A stretch of DNA of 64,000 nt from Pseudomethylobacillus aquaticus. GTDB lineage: Bacteria; Pseudomonadota; Gammaproteobacteria; Burkholderiales; Methylophilaceae. The notes beneath the pieces were generated by a model, which was not told the origin of the DNA, made no database searches, and worked only from the letters and a program-made list of their open reading frames with translations. Below, piece by piece: positions 26,776 to 35,062 of the stretch; the stretch's first letter is position 1; every line of letters begins with the position of its first letter. Location: NCBI RefSeq assembly GCF_003730115.1, contig NZ_RJVP01000002.1, positions 310,001 through 374,000 on the forward strand, read 5' to 3'. The position numbers and the translations under genes are program-made.

Positions 26776-28182
26776 TTACGCGCTAACTGGCAAGTGAATA
26801 TCCAGTAATGACTGCGCCATGACTTGCGAAGGATCCAGGCCGCTGGCCTCACCAAAACTGGCGGTCTGATCGGTATCCATCTTGGGCAAGCGTGGCATAA
26901 ACAGCTGATAAACCATGCCGTGCTGTTTTTGCAGGCTTGAACAGACAAACTCGGCTGTCGCTTTCGCGGCAGAGTATTCAAGCAAGGTGTCGGGCGGCGT
27001 ATCGATAAATACACTGGAAGGGCAGTACACGGCTTTGAGTTGTTTGACCCCCAGCACATTCAAGGTGGAAGATAATCCACCAGCATAGTAGGCGGAGAAT
27101 TTCTCGTAGAGCGGCATTGAGAACCGTCCACGCTTGCCAGTACTGATATGCGGCGTTGCAAAGTAGTATAAGTGCGTGGCGCCCCAGGTTGACAAGGTCT
27201 CATGTGGCGTGTCGCTGGCCAGCAATACATTGTAGGCACAAGACGCTGCCTTACCACCTGCTTGGTTGATCTCATCGCAGATGGCAGCTGCGTCCGTGGC
27301 GCCCTGATGGTAGGTGATCATGACCTCGGCGCCGCCAGCCGCCAGCAGCTTGGCGACGACTTCGCCCAAGCCTCTGGAGCCACCTACCACGACTGCACGC
27401 TGGCCGGCAAAGGCTGAAGCGCTGACCAGCGCAGACAGGTTGGCAAAGCTTGCCTGATCGCGCGGTTTGGGACGTACGAAAGCCGTGACACTACCGGCTA
27501 CTTCACCACTCAATTCAATGCTGAGCATCGAGAAGCGTGGGTCATGACGGGTGACCCGATAAGCAAAGCCGCTAGCCGCTGCTTCCGGAGTGAACTTGAT
27601 GTTCAGCTCCGAGAACACGGAGTGCAAGCCAGGGCAGTGCATCCCTACCATTTTTGTACTGGCAAGCAGTGCGGCGATCTGACGCGGTGAGCATCGGCGC
27701 ATCAGGTTAGGGAACATTTCTGTTGCCAGGCTGCTGTCCATGATCAGTGGTAGTTGACCACTCAATTCAGCATATTCGCTATGTTCGTCCGGCATTTGTT
27801 TGGTAAAAGCGCCAGATTCGGCTGCAGGGTGACCGTTCTCTGCGGGAGCCCAGGTAAAATCAACCTTGGCAACCACGTCATCACCGATGAACAGTTGCAA
27901 ACGCTCGCGAGTCGGTTCGCTGCTGCGAGTTGCACAGCGTACTGTAGTGCCCACTGCCACAGGTTTGGTGAAAGCGGCGTTCACGCTTTGCAGCGTCACA
28001 GGGCCTTCCCCATTGGCTGCCCACACCTCCAAGGACCACAGCAAATTGTGTACGCCATGTACAGCAGCTGCGCCAAACATCAATCTGCGCGCATGTACCG
28101 GATCGACATGCAAGGGGTTGAAGTCGCCGGACAGTTCGGCAAAACGATCTTGGTCTGATGTCAGATAGGATCTGCTGGTCAT
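26776..28182 (-). CDS. MaoC-like dehydratase fused to SDR ketoreductase
   Basis: 468 residues. Residues 1-115 are a hot-dog domain with the hydratase-2 motif (SGDFNPLHVDPVHARR; Asp20 and His25 are the catalytic pair). Residues about 130-245 look like a second, degenerate hot-dog repeat. Residues 260-468 are a short-chain dehydrogenase with cofactor motif VVGGSRGLGE at 265-274 and catalytic Tyr403/Lys407 in YSAAK. Together they can hydrate/dehydrate and reduce a beta-keto or enoyl thioester. The neighbouring ACP and FkbH point to an ACP-bound substrate rather than a CoA ester. It overlaps the FkbH gene by 4 bp. Confidence 0.8.
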   Translation of the reverse strand: MTSRSYLTSDQDRFAELSGDFNPLHVDPVHARRLMFGAAAVHGVHNLLWSLEVWAANGEGPVTLQSVNAAFTKPVAVGTTVRCATRSSEPTRERLQLFIGDDVVAKVDFTWAPAENGHPAAESGAFTKQMPDEHSEYAELSGQLPLIMDSSLATEMFPNLMRRCSPRQIAALLASTKMVGMHCPGLHSVFSELNIKFTPEAAASGFAYRVTRHDPRFSMLSIELSGEVAGSVTAFVRPKPRDQASFANLSALVSASAFAGQRAVVVGGSRGLGEVVAKLLAAGGAEVMITYHQGATDAAAICDEINQAGGKAASCAYNVLLASDTPHETLSTWGATHLYYFATPHISTGKRGRFSMPLYEKFSAYYAGGLSSTLNVLGVKQLKAVYCPSSVFIDTPPDTLLEYSAAKATAEFVCSSLQKQHGMVYQLFMPRLPKMDTDQTASFGEASGLDPSQVMAQSLLDIHLPVSA

Positions 28183-30116
28183 GAAGTTACCTCAAGATGG
28201 GATGAAGGCACTGTCGTGTCGGACACTACCTGGAATGGCAGTTCAACGGCTTGATAGCTGGCGATGCTGAGTACCCAGCGTTGCTCTTCTTCAGGCGAAG
28301 TTGAGTCACGCGTGAAGCCCAGGTTTTTATAGTGATCCACTACGATGCCATTGCGCTCGGTCGGTTTGAAGATGCCGATCAAGCGCTCGATTCCGCGCTG
28401 AGCGGCTTGTTCAACCAGATATTGCAACATTTGCTCTTCGACGCGACGCTTGAGTACGCGACAACTCATCAGCCAGGTGTCAATGACCCAGTCCCGGCTT
28501 TCGGTCAGGCAAAGTACAACCGCAATAATGCCGTTATCGCCAAAGCTGTCTGTCAGCCGCACTTGTAAAGTAAAGGCGCTGGAATCCTGCTCCAGTTGCA
28601 GCATTTCGGGCACGGTATAACGGCGTGTGGTCAGATTGAATTGGTTGGATTTATTGATGAGCTGCACCACGCGCTCGCGGCTGGCATCACTTACCGGCCC
28701 GACTGTCATGGCCATATTGAGCGAATTCAAATAAGCACCGAAGTCCCCAATCTGCTCCATCTGCTGTGCACGTTTGGCGTTTTCCTGATACATCTTGGCC
28801 CGCGCACGATCTTCTTCGCTAAAGGCCAATGCTTCAAAGAATCCTGGCTCTATGATCGCCAATGGGTAAGTGGCCGGGTCGTCACCGACTTCCGGAACAG
28901 TGACTTTGGGCAGAGTGCGACGAACCAGTTCGCGTTCGGCTGGGTTGTCGTCCAGGAACACGAAGGAGTCCAAGCCCAGCTCCAGCGTTTTTGCCATATG
29001 GCTGATGTTGCTGGCCTTGTCTTCCCAGTTGGCGGTGAACACGGCGAAATCCTCCAGCTTGAGCAGCATATCTGGATGCTCCTGAAAGGGTTTACGTGCC
29101 ACTTCATCTGTATTTTTGGAACAGACGGCCAGCACAATGCCACGCGCTTTTAGTGCAAGTGCCGTGCGCTGTATATCCAGGAAGGCCTCACCCGCAGCCG
29201 AACCTTGACCGATGCGTATGCCATTGACGCCATCGTCGCCGATCACGCCACCCCAGAGTGTATTGTCCAGATCCAGGATCAGTACCTTCTTTGCTTTTCC
29301 CTTGGCGGCTGCCAGGGAGGCGGCCAAGCGCTGTGCGTAAAGTGGCACCACGTCTTGCGAGAAGGGCGCTTTTGCCATGAACCATAGCGCGCGGTCATGC
29401 CAAACCGAGTAGCCACAATTCGATGCCAAGCTTGCGGCATCAAACAGGATATGGCCAGTCTCTGCAGCAAATGCAGCCAGACCGCGGTTGAATTCGTCTA
29501 TCATCCACAACGCGGAACCTGGCAGCCGTGCATCGATGCTGGCAATGGTTTGCTCGGGCTGTGGAACAAGGTTCTGAATCAGGCAGGCTGTGCCGGTTTT
29601 CTCCGCAATCCCCAGCACGATGTGGCGCACAAATGTGAGTTTCGAAGCGACCTCTTCAGTCGCTGCGCTGGCGTTGCCTAGTAAATCAGCGCGGAATCCA
29701 AGCTGGCGATAATCCAGTCCCACAAATGTGAACGTGATGCCCTGATTCTCAGGCGCATTCAGAAAATCCCCGAAAGCCAGATCAGCCAACTGGTTATAGT
29801 CGGTTTTGATCATGTCTAACAGTAAACCATTGCGTAAACCGGCGACCAGCAAATCGTCGATGAAAAAGTCCGCAGTCGTCTGGGATGCCAGACAGAGCCG
29901 CACTGGAACAAGTCCGCTGCGATCACATTCATTCTTGATCGCACTGCGTGCCGATTTTGCAACACGACGCACATCCTTGTCGTTAAGTCGCTTGTTGGCC
30001 AGTGCTGCAAGCTGGGACAGGGATGCAGAGTCAATTTCTGCGCGATTGGCTAACTGGGTTTCATCGTCAGCTGATTTTGGGGCAAGCCAGGATTGCATGG
30101 ATCTCTCGCTGTTCAA
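28179..30116 (-). CDS. FkbH-like HAD-IIIC protein with GNAT-like C-terminus (glyceryl-ACP synthesis)
   Basis: 645 residues. Residues 1-270 are the FkbH N-terminal domain. Residues 278-420 are the HAD-IIIC core with VLILDLDNTLWGGVIGDDG (Asp282, Asp284), CSKNTDE and FLDDNPAERE. The C-terminal region (ERVVQLINKSNQFNLTTRRY ... LTDSFGDNGIIAVV) is acetyltransferase-like. FkbH-type enzymes dephosphorylate 1,3-bisphosphoglycerate and load the glyceryl unit onto an acyl carrier protein in polyketide pathways. The ACP gene lies 27 bp upstream, so a dedicated glyceryl-S-ACP is likely. Its presence in a capsule export operon is unusual. Confidence 0.85.
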   Translation of the reverse strand: MNSERSMQSWLAPKSADDETQLANRAEIDSASLSQLAALANKRLNDKDVRRVAKSARSAIKNECDRSGLVPVRLCLASQTTADFFIDDLLVAGLRNGLLLDMIKTDYNQLADLAFGDFLNAPENQGITFTFVGLDYRQLGFRADLLGNASAATEEVASKLTFVRHIVLGIAEKTGTACLIQNLVPQPEQTIASIDARLPGSALWMIDEFNRGLAAFAAETGHILFDAASLASNCGYSVWHDRALWFMAKAPFSQDVVPLYAQRLAASLAAAKGKAKKVLILDLDNTLWGGVIGDDGVNGIRIGQGSAAGEAFLDIQRTALALKARGIVLAVCSKNTDEVARKPFQEHPDMLLKLEDFAVFTANWEDKASNISHMAKTLELGLDSFVFLDDNPAERELVRRTLPKVTVPEVGDDPATYPLAIIEPGFFEALAFSEEDRARAKMYQENAKRAQQMEQIGDFGAYLNSLNMAMTVGPVSDASRERVVQLINKSNQFNLTTRRYTVPEMLQLEQDSSAFTLQVRLTDSFGDNGIIAVVLCLTESRDWVIDTWLMSCRVLKRRVEEQMLQYLVEQAAQRGIERLIGIFKPTERNGIVVDHYKNLGFTRDSTSPEEEQRWVLSIASYQAVELPFQVVSDTTVPSSHLEVTS

Positions 30117-30143
30117 AAGGTTGAGGAGATGGACAATGCCAGC

Positions 30144-30389
30144 TTAGGCCTTCTCTGCTACCAACTTATTGATGACGGTAATCAGGTCGCCTACGTTCTT
30201 CAGGTTCTCAATCTCATCGACCGGAATGTCTACCCCGTATTCGCGCTCGATCTGCAGAAGCAAGCGCACGTTATTAAGACTGTCCCAGCCGTCAACGTCC
30301 TTGGCGCTGGTCTCTGCAGTAAACTCTTCGAGATCGGTGTCGAGAATGTCCTGCAAAATGTTCTTGATGTCTTCTGGTGCAATACTCAT
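30144..30389 (-). CDS. Acyl carrier protein (dedicated)
   Basis: 81 residues, acidic, helical, with the phosphopantetheine site GWDSLNN (Ser37). AGAGGAA precedes the ATG. It is shorter on usual fatty-acid ACP features (the motif is WDSL, not ADSL), which is common in ACPs that serve FkbH or other specialised enzymes. It lies directly upstream of fkbH and downstream of the acyltransferase-like gene. I infer that it carries the glyceryl or acyl unit between these enzymes. No phosphopantetheinyl transferase gene is seen here. Confidence 0.9.
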   Translation of the reverse strand: MSIAPEDIKNILQDILDTDLEEFTAETSAKDVDGWDSLNNVRLLLQIEREYGVDIPVDEIENLKNVGDLITVINKLVAEKA

Positions 30390-30455
30390 ATCGGCTTCCT
30401 CTGTAAAATGTGGGTAGTTAAGACGGGATGTTAACAGGCCATGCTCTGAACTGGT

Positions 30456-31757
30456 TTAGTTCTCGTCACTGGTCTCATTTTCCACCTCGTCTGTTTCAGA
30501 ATTGGCGGAAATCGACAGGTTGATGAATTTAAGGAAAAAAGATTTCAGGATGGTGTTGCGCGGGTGTCCTGATAGTGCAAATGCCACTTGTGCAGAATAA
30601 AACTCGGCGAAGCGGGTCTTGAAGCTGTCGAAAGACTCCCGCGCGGCTCTTTGCGGGCCTTCAACAAAGACTGGCTCATACTGGCTACCGTTGATGGTTG
30701 CCGTGTACCAGGCAGTCTTTGCATGCGCTTCATAGGCGATTCTGGCTGCGCCATCGGGGATATTCACTTTACAGCCAAAGATATTCAGTTCTGAAACGGA
30801 TTGGCTGTCCTCTACATTCGAGTCGGGTGCGATCAACAAGCACTTTCCGCTCATCAGCACTTTAATGGCTTTGAACGCCGAGCCAAGTCGATTTTCACTG
30901 ACGACGATATGGTTACCCGCCGCATTTCCACGATTACGCACCGTCCAGTGGTCTGCCATGTGAACACGATAAATGGATTGCGATACCAGATAATTCCCGG
31001 CGTGGAATGTACACATCAGATAAGAGCCGGTGCGCTTTATCTCATCAAAGAACGCGGCAGTGTCTGGCGACTGGATCACGCCATCCAGTAGATGCGAGCG
31101 CTGATACAGCGTTGCGATGCGAGTGCTGTCCATGGACGATTTTCGATAAGCATTGATCACGCTGCTGTCAGAGAAAAAGTGATCCAGGAAAAAGGCGGTT
31201 TTGCGCTCTGCCAGCCACTCGGTCTTGCTGTTCAATGGATATCTGGAGTTTGCATAAAGGAAGTCGGAGGTTTCCTGATGCAGGAAGATCGCATCGGCAT
31301 AAGGCCGCGCGTCCTCAAAGATATTATCGCCTGCAGGGACTTCCAGAAATTTACCGAACTTCAGTTTAAGCAGATAGGCGTTGGCCTTGGCACTGAGGTT
31401 GCCAAAGCTGGACAGAAAATCACCTTCCGCTGTCGTGTTGGGAGTAAATGGCGCATCTTCGATCAATGCATATGCAGTCTCGAAATACGCCTCATCCCAG
31501 GTTTCATTGCCGCACATTTGTATAAAGGTGGCTGCAGTACGCAGGTCTTTTAGCGTCAGCTGCCGATGCTCCCACAACATGTCGAGCAGTTGCTGCTCAA
31601 ATCCATGTTGTTTGAAAATTCTCAATAGTGAACCGATAGGGCTGAGCGACCAGTTTCCGCGGTTATGGTAAAGCTTCCCGATCAAGCTGCTTAGTACCAG
31701 CCAGTCTTGTGAAGGACATTCTTTACTGATGATATGAATCAATTCTTTGTCGGTCAT
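30456..31757 (-). CDS. Putative acyltransferase of the LpxL/LPLAT type
   Basis: 433 residues. The central and C-terminal part shows a weak resemblance to lipid A late acyltransferases: CTFHAGNYLVSQSIY in the place of the H-x4-D/E region, and VLMSGKCLLIAPDSNVED followed by NIFGCKVNIPDGAARIAYEA in the place of the conserved 'G ... D ... F ... G ... A' block. A clean H-x4-D is not visible, so activity is uncertain. A free ACP is encoded 66 bp downstream, and LpxL-type enzymes use acyl-ACP, which supports the guess. The acceptor could be the glycan or its lipid anchor. Confidence 0.45.
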   Translation of the reverse strand: MTDKELIHIISKECPSQDWLVLSSLIGKLYHNRGNWSLSPIGSLLRIFKQHGFEQQLLDMLWEHRQLTLKDLRTAATFIQMCGNETWDEAYFETAYALIEDAPFTPNTTAEGDFLSSFGNLSAKANAYLLKLKFGKFLEVPAGDNIFEDARPYADAIFLHQETSDFLYANSRYPLNSKTEWLAERKTAFFLDHFFSDSSVINAYRKSSMDSTRIATLYQRSHLLDGVIQSPDTAAFFDEIKRTGSYLMCTFHAGNYLVSQSIYRVHMADHWTVRNRGNAAGNHIVVSENRLGSAFKAIKVLMSGKCLLIAPDSNVEDSQSVSELNIFGCKVNIPDGAARIAYEAHAKTAWYTATINGSQYEPVFVEGPQRAARESFDSFKTRFAEFYSAQVAFALSGHPRNTILKSFFLKFINLSISANSETDEVENETSDEN

Positions 31758-31868
31758 AGGCCTGTTTGTGTCGATAAGAGACGACTTTTAATTTTCAGCA
31801 TGGCAATGAGGGGCCTGCAATAACCCTAGCAGATTCTGTGCCTGATCATGGCTAACTTGTTGCGCAGT

Positions 31869-33233
31869 TTACTTACGCGACTCCAGCCTGACTTTAACGC
31901 CATTTTCCGGCCGTATGGTGACCCGACCTACTGCCTTGGGTATATGGTCGGCCACGGCTGCTATTCTATAGCGGCGCACGATATTGGCCAGTATCAGGAT
32001 GGCTTCCTGAATGGCAAACCCTTGGCCTATACAAACACGTGGGCCTTTGCTGAAGGGTAAGTAGGCACATTTCGCTGATTCCTGGCCTTCTGCTGTGTCG
32101 AAGCGGTCAGGGTCAAAATCATGAGGCTTATCCCAATAATCGCCGTGGCGCTGTATCAACCATGGCGAGATCAGTAGCGATGAACCTGTTGCGATGTCTT
32201 TGTCGCGTATGCAGTGATCTTCGGTCGCTTCTCGTGAGAAGAAACCGACAGGGGGGTACAAACGTAAGGCTTCCTTGAACACGTTATTGATGAGTTTGAG
32301 CTGTTTGATATCTTCAAATACGAATGGACGATCAGCTGCAACGGCTTCGATCTCTTCGATCAGGCGGTCTTGCAGGTGTGGGCAGTTGGAGAGCAGATAC
32401 AGTGACCAGGTCAATGCGCTAGCCGAGGTTTCGTGCCCGGCAAGGAACAGCATGCAGATCTGATCCACTGTTTCTTCATAACTGAAACTGTCCTGATTGA
32501 CAGGATCCACAGCGTCCATGATGCCAGACAGAATGTCCTGATAGTGGCCCGAGGAACCGCCTGCCCGTTCCTGATAGCGCCGTGCGATCACATCGGCGAT
32601 CACAGGACGTATCTTGTCAGCAGCTCTTTGACTGGCGCGCTCGGCGAAGAAGGTGGGGAGCTTGTAGATGCGCAACATCAGTGCACGTTGAGCGTGCACC
32701 TGGAATTCGTTGAAGGCTTCGAAGATGCCACGCGCTGCACTGTCGCTGAGGTTCTCTGACAGAATGGTGCGGAAGATGATGTCCGCCGTGATGTGGGTCA
32801 TTTCGCCATCGACTTCATACGGGCTGCCGTCGGCATACTGATCCAGCCGGGCCAGCATCTCGCTGATGGCGCTAGTCATCAGCGGGAACACCAGCTTGAG
32901 CCTGGCCTGGCCAAAGCCCGCATCCACCAGTCGCCGCTGCCGTTCCCACACCGCACCATTGGTCGTGAAGATGCTATTGCCCAGCAAGGGTTCCAGCATC
33001 TTGTGCATCAGCGCATGTTTGGGGTACTTCTTTGGCTCGTCCACCAGTATGCGCTTGACCCAGTTTGGGTCGTTGATCATGAAAATGTCCAGGCCAGGCT
33101 GGCGTATCTTGCCCATTTTCATGAAATAACTACGCTCGAACAGGACATCCAGCCAGGAATGCCAGCCACGGAAAAACCGTAATAGGAAGGAGGTCTTGTT
33201 CTTGTGGGGAATAGGATAAGAAGGACGGAACAT
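31869..33233 (-). CDS. Cytochrome P450
   Basis: 454 residues with all P450 landmarks: I-helix oxygen-activation motif AGHETS at 265-270, ExxR (EALR) at 321-324, the PERF-like DPDRF, and heme loop FSKGPRVCIGQG with Cys401. No N-terminal membrane anchor is obvious, although the first 35 residues contain a short hydrophobic part. It needs an electron donor; no ferredoxin or reductase gene is in the window. It starts 3 bp after the stop of the upstream gene, so it belongs to the capsule operon. It probably hydroxylates a lipid or carrier-bound acyl chain. Confidence 0.9.
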   Translation of the reverse strand: MFRPSYPIPHKNKTSFLLRFFRGWHSWLDVLFERSYFMKMGKIRQPGLDIFMINDPNWVKRILVDEPKKYPKHALMHKMLEPLLGNSIFTTNGAVWERQRRLVDAGFGQARLKLVFPLMTSAISEMLARLDQYADGSPYEVDGEMTHITADIIFRTILSENLSDSAARGIFEAFNEFQVHAQRALMLRIYKLPTFFAERASQRAADKIRPVIADVIARRYQERAGGSSGHYQDILSGIMDAVDPVNQDSFSYEETVDQICMLFLAGHETSASALTWSLYLLSNCPHLQDRLIEEIEAVAADRPFVFEDIKQLKLINNVFKEALRLYPPVGFFSREATEDHCIRDKDIATGSSLLISPWLIQRHGDYWDKPHDFDPDRFDTAEGQESAKCAYLPFSKGPRVCIGQGFAIQEAILILANIVRRYRIAAVADHIPKAVGRVTIRPENGVKVRLESRK

Positions 33234-33236
33234 ACG

Positions 33237-34889
33237 TCAGGCTGACTGGATAGGTCTGCCAGTGGTGGCAAACCGACTGTAGGTGGAGGATCTCACAAGC
33301 GCTAGTGCCTCTACTTGCAGCAAGGGCTCTGCTGTTGCCAGGATACGTTCCCAATCAAGACTGTAGCTGACAAAGTCATGGCGCTCGACTTCTGGGTGAG
33401 GAATGTCATGAATCCAGCTGTTATCGACTTCTATGGTGTTGTAATGAAGATGGCCGCGTTTTGGCATGGTCGTGCTGGCATGGGCTACCCCTGGTTTTGC
33501 TGCCATGCGGGCTACGTTGATCGATGCGGTGCCGTAATTGGTGATGAATAGATCAATTGCGCATGCAAACGCAATCTTCCTGGCTGATTGGGCACCTATA
33601 AGGTTAGTCACCGGAATATCGTCCGGGATGAGCGATTTTATTTCCTTGAAAATCTGAAACTCCCGTCGACATTCGGCCTCATCATAAACAGAAGGGTATA
33701 GATTCTGTGTCCAGCCATCGATAACGATACCCATATTCGGGAATCTCCTTTTCAGTGCACGGATGAGGCTTGCTGTGCCTTCTACCTGTTCAACCCAAGC
33801 GCGTTTTTGTATGGAGATTCCAAACCATACCAGAGGGAAGGCTTGCAAAGCCGTGCTGATCTCGGACGCAGTATTGACGGACATCTGATTGAGTACATGA
33901 TCGACCAGATAGGTGTCCATTTCCTTAACTTTGGTCTGCAGCGTCTTCTGCTTGGTGTAACACAATCCCGCCTGCAATAAAAAGCCTTGGTGCTCATTTG
34001 CATATAATTCCATGTCAGCCCCATGGAAAATATGCTCAACACCATGAAAGTCATAAAGTGACTTCATGGAGATATAAACACCGCCTCTCAGTGCGTAAAG
34101 CGCAGGTAACCTCTTTATGAGACCTGCCAGATGAAGCTGATGCATGCCCAGCAAGACATCGTAGTAAAGGTGGTATGGCCGTCCTTGAGTCGCAACCAGG
34201 CCGAGGAATCGGTGCTGTTTGCTGTTTCTGGAATATTCAAGGTGCTGAGCAAAGTTTCTGCATAGCTGGTGAATGCTAGATTGTATAAGGTCGACGTTAA
34301 CGTGCTGATGGATAAAGATGATATCTCTAGTCGGGAAGTAAATGGCATCGCCAGACGTCACATACTGGAATAAGAAGAATACTTCCTGATTCGGTGATAT
34401 GAAGCGAAGGCAGGTTACCCCGCTGCTGATATGAAAGCTTTCTTTGCAGTATGCAAGACCCGGTCCAAAGGGGTCTTGAATAGACACTTGGTCCTGGTCT
34501 AAGGCTTCATTGACTAGCTTGTTGCAGAACCCCTCATCAAGAAGCTGTGCAGCGAGGGCGATGGTTTGAGATAGTTCTGCTTTTGAGAATTTTGAGGACA
34601 AAAATTCATCAGGCTTTTTTAGCTCAAATACCTTTCTGTAAGCCCGGGTGGAGCCGAGCACATGCCTTTTTGTTGCTTCGTAGTCTAGGCGTCGCAATGC
34701 CAGTGCTTGTGCATCAGTTATGGAGGAGAGTTGGTTGTTACAGTACGCACGCCAACCCTCCAGCGCCATATCGACATGACTGGAATCAGGTTTGAAACTT
34801 AAAAAGCGGCTTTTAAGATAATTGAACAGCTTGAATTTCAATCTTGTTCCTGGGTTTCCAGGCCTTGAGTTAATCAGTGTGTTATTCAC
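33237..34889 (-). CDS. Uncharacterised 550-residue protein of the capsule operon
   Basis: The frame begins at a GTG (34889) with a poor ribosome-binding site, so the start is uncertain. No signal peptide or membrane helix is evident. The C-terminal half has a pattern seen in GT-B transferases such as heptosyltransferases (MGIVIDGWTQN, then ACAIDLFITNYGTASINVARMAAKPGVAHAS). The N-terminal half matches nothing I know. The DNA is more AT-rich than the flanking kps genes. It is tightly followed by the P450 gene. It may be a glycosyltransferase, but I do not assign a function. Confidence 0.55.
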   Translation of the reverse strand: MNNTLINSRPGNPGTRLKFKLFNYLKSRFLSFKPDSSHVDMALEGWRAYCNNQLSSITDAQALALRRLDYEATKRHVLGSTRAYRKVFELKKPDEFLSSKFSKAELSQTIALAAQLLDEGFCNKLVNEALDQDQVSIQDPFGPGLAYCKESFHISSGVTCLRFISPNQEVFFLFQYVTSGDAIYFPTRDIIFIHQHVNVDLIQSSIHQLCRNFAQHLEYSRNSKQHRFLGLVATQGRPYHLYYDVLLGMHQLHLAGLIKRLPALYALRGGVYISMKSLYDFHGVEHIFHGADMELYANEHQGFLLQAGLCYTKQKTLQTKVKEMDTYLVDHVLNQMSVNTASEISTALQAFPLVWFGISIQKRAWVEQVEGTASLIRALKRRFPNMGIVIDGWTQNLYPSVYDEAECRREFQIFKEIKSLIPDDIPVTNLIGAQSARKIAFACAIDLFITNYGTASINVARMAAKPGVAHASTTMPKRGHLHYNTIEVDNSWIHDIPHPEVERHDFVSYSLDWERILATAEPLLQVEALALVRSSTYSRFATTGRPIQSA

Positions 34890-34970
34890 ATGACCAAACG
34901 GTCTCTATTCTTCAGAATAGTTCTAGCAAAATCCTTTGATCAGGCATGTGCGTGTGGCTCACTTTAATGA

Positions 34971-35005
34971 GGCAAACCGATGCATGACGAATACATCGGT
35001 TTACC
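34971..35005 (-). terminator. Hairpin downstream of kpsD, possible attenuator
   Basis: GGCAAACCGATG (34971-34982) pairs with CATCGGTTTACC (34994-35005), 12 bp with one mismatch and an 11-base loop. It lies about 58 bp past the kpsD stop and before the next leftward gene (34889). No T-tract follows on the minus strand, so partial termination or mRNA end protection is likelier than a full stop. It could set the exporter genes at a higher level than the lipid genes. Confidence 0.45.
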
Positions 35006-35062
35006 TAGTGACACCTCAACTTGCCGCAGTCTCTTGACGGGTGTTCTGGCTAAGTTGATAGC

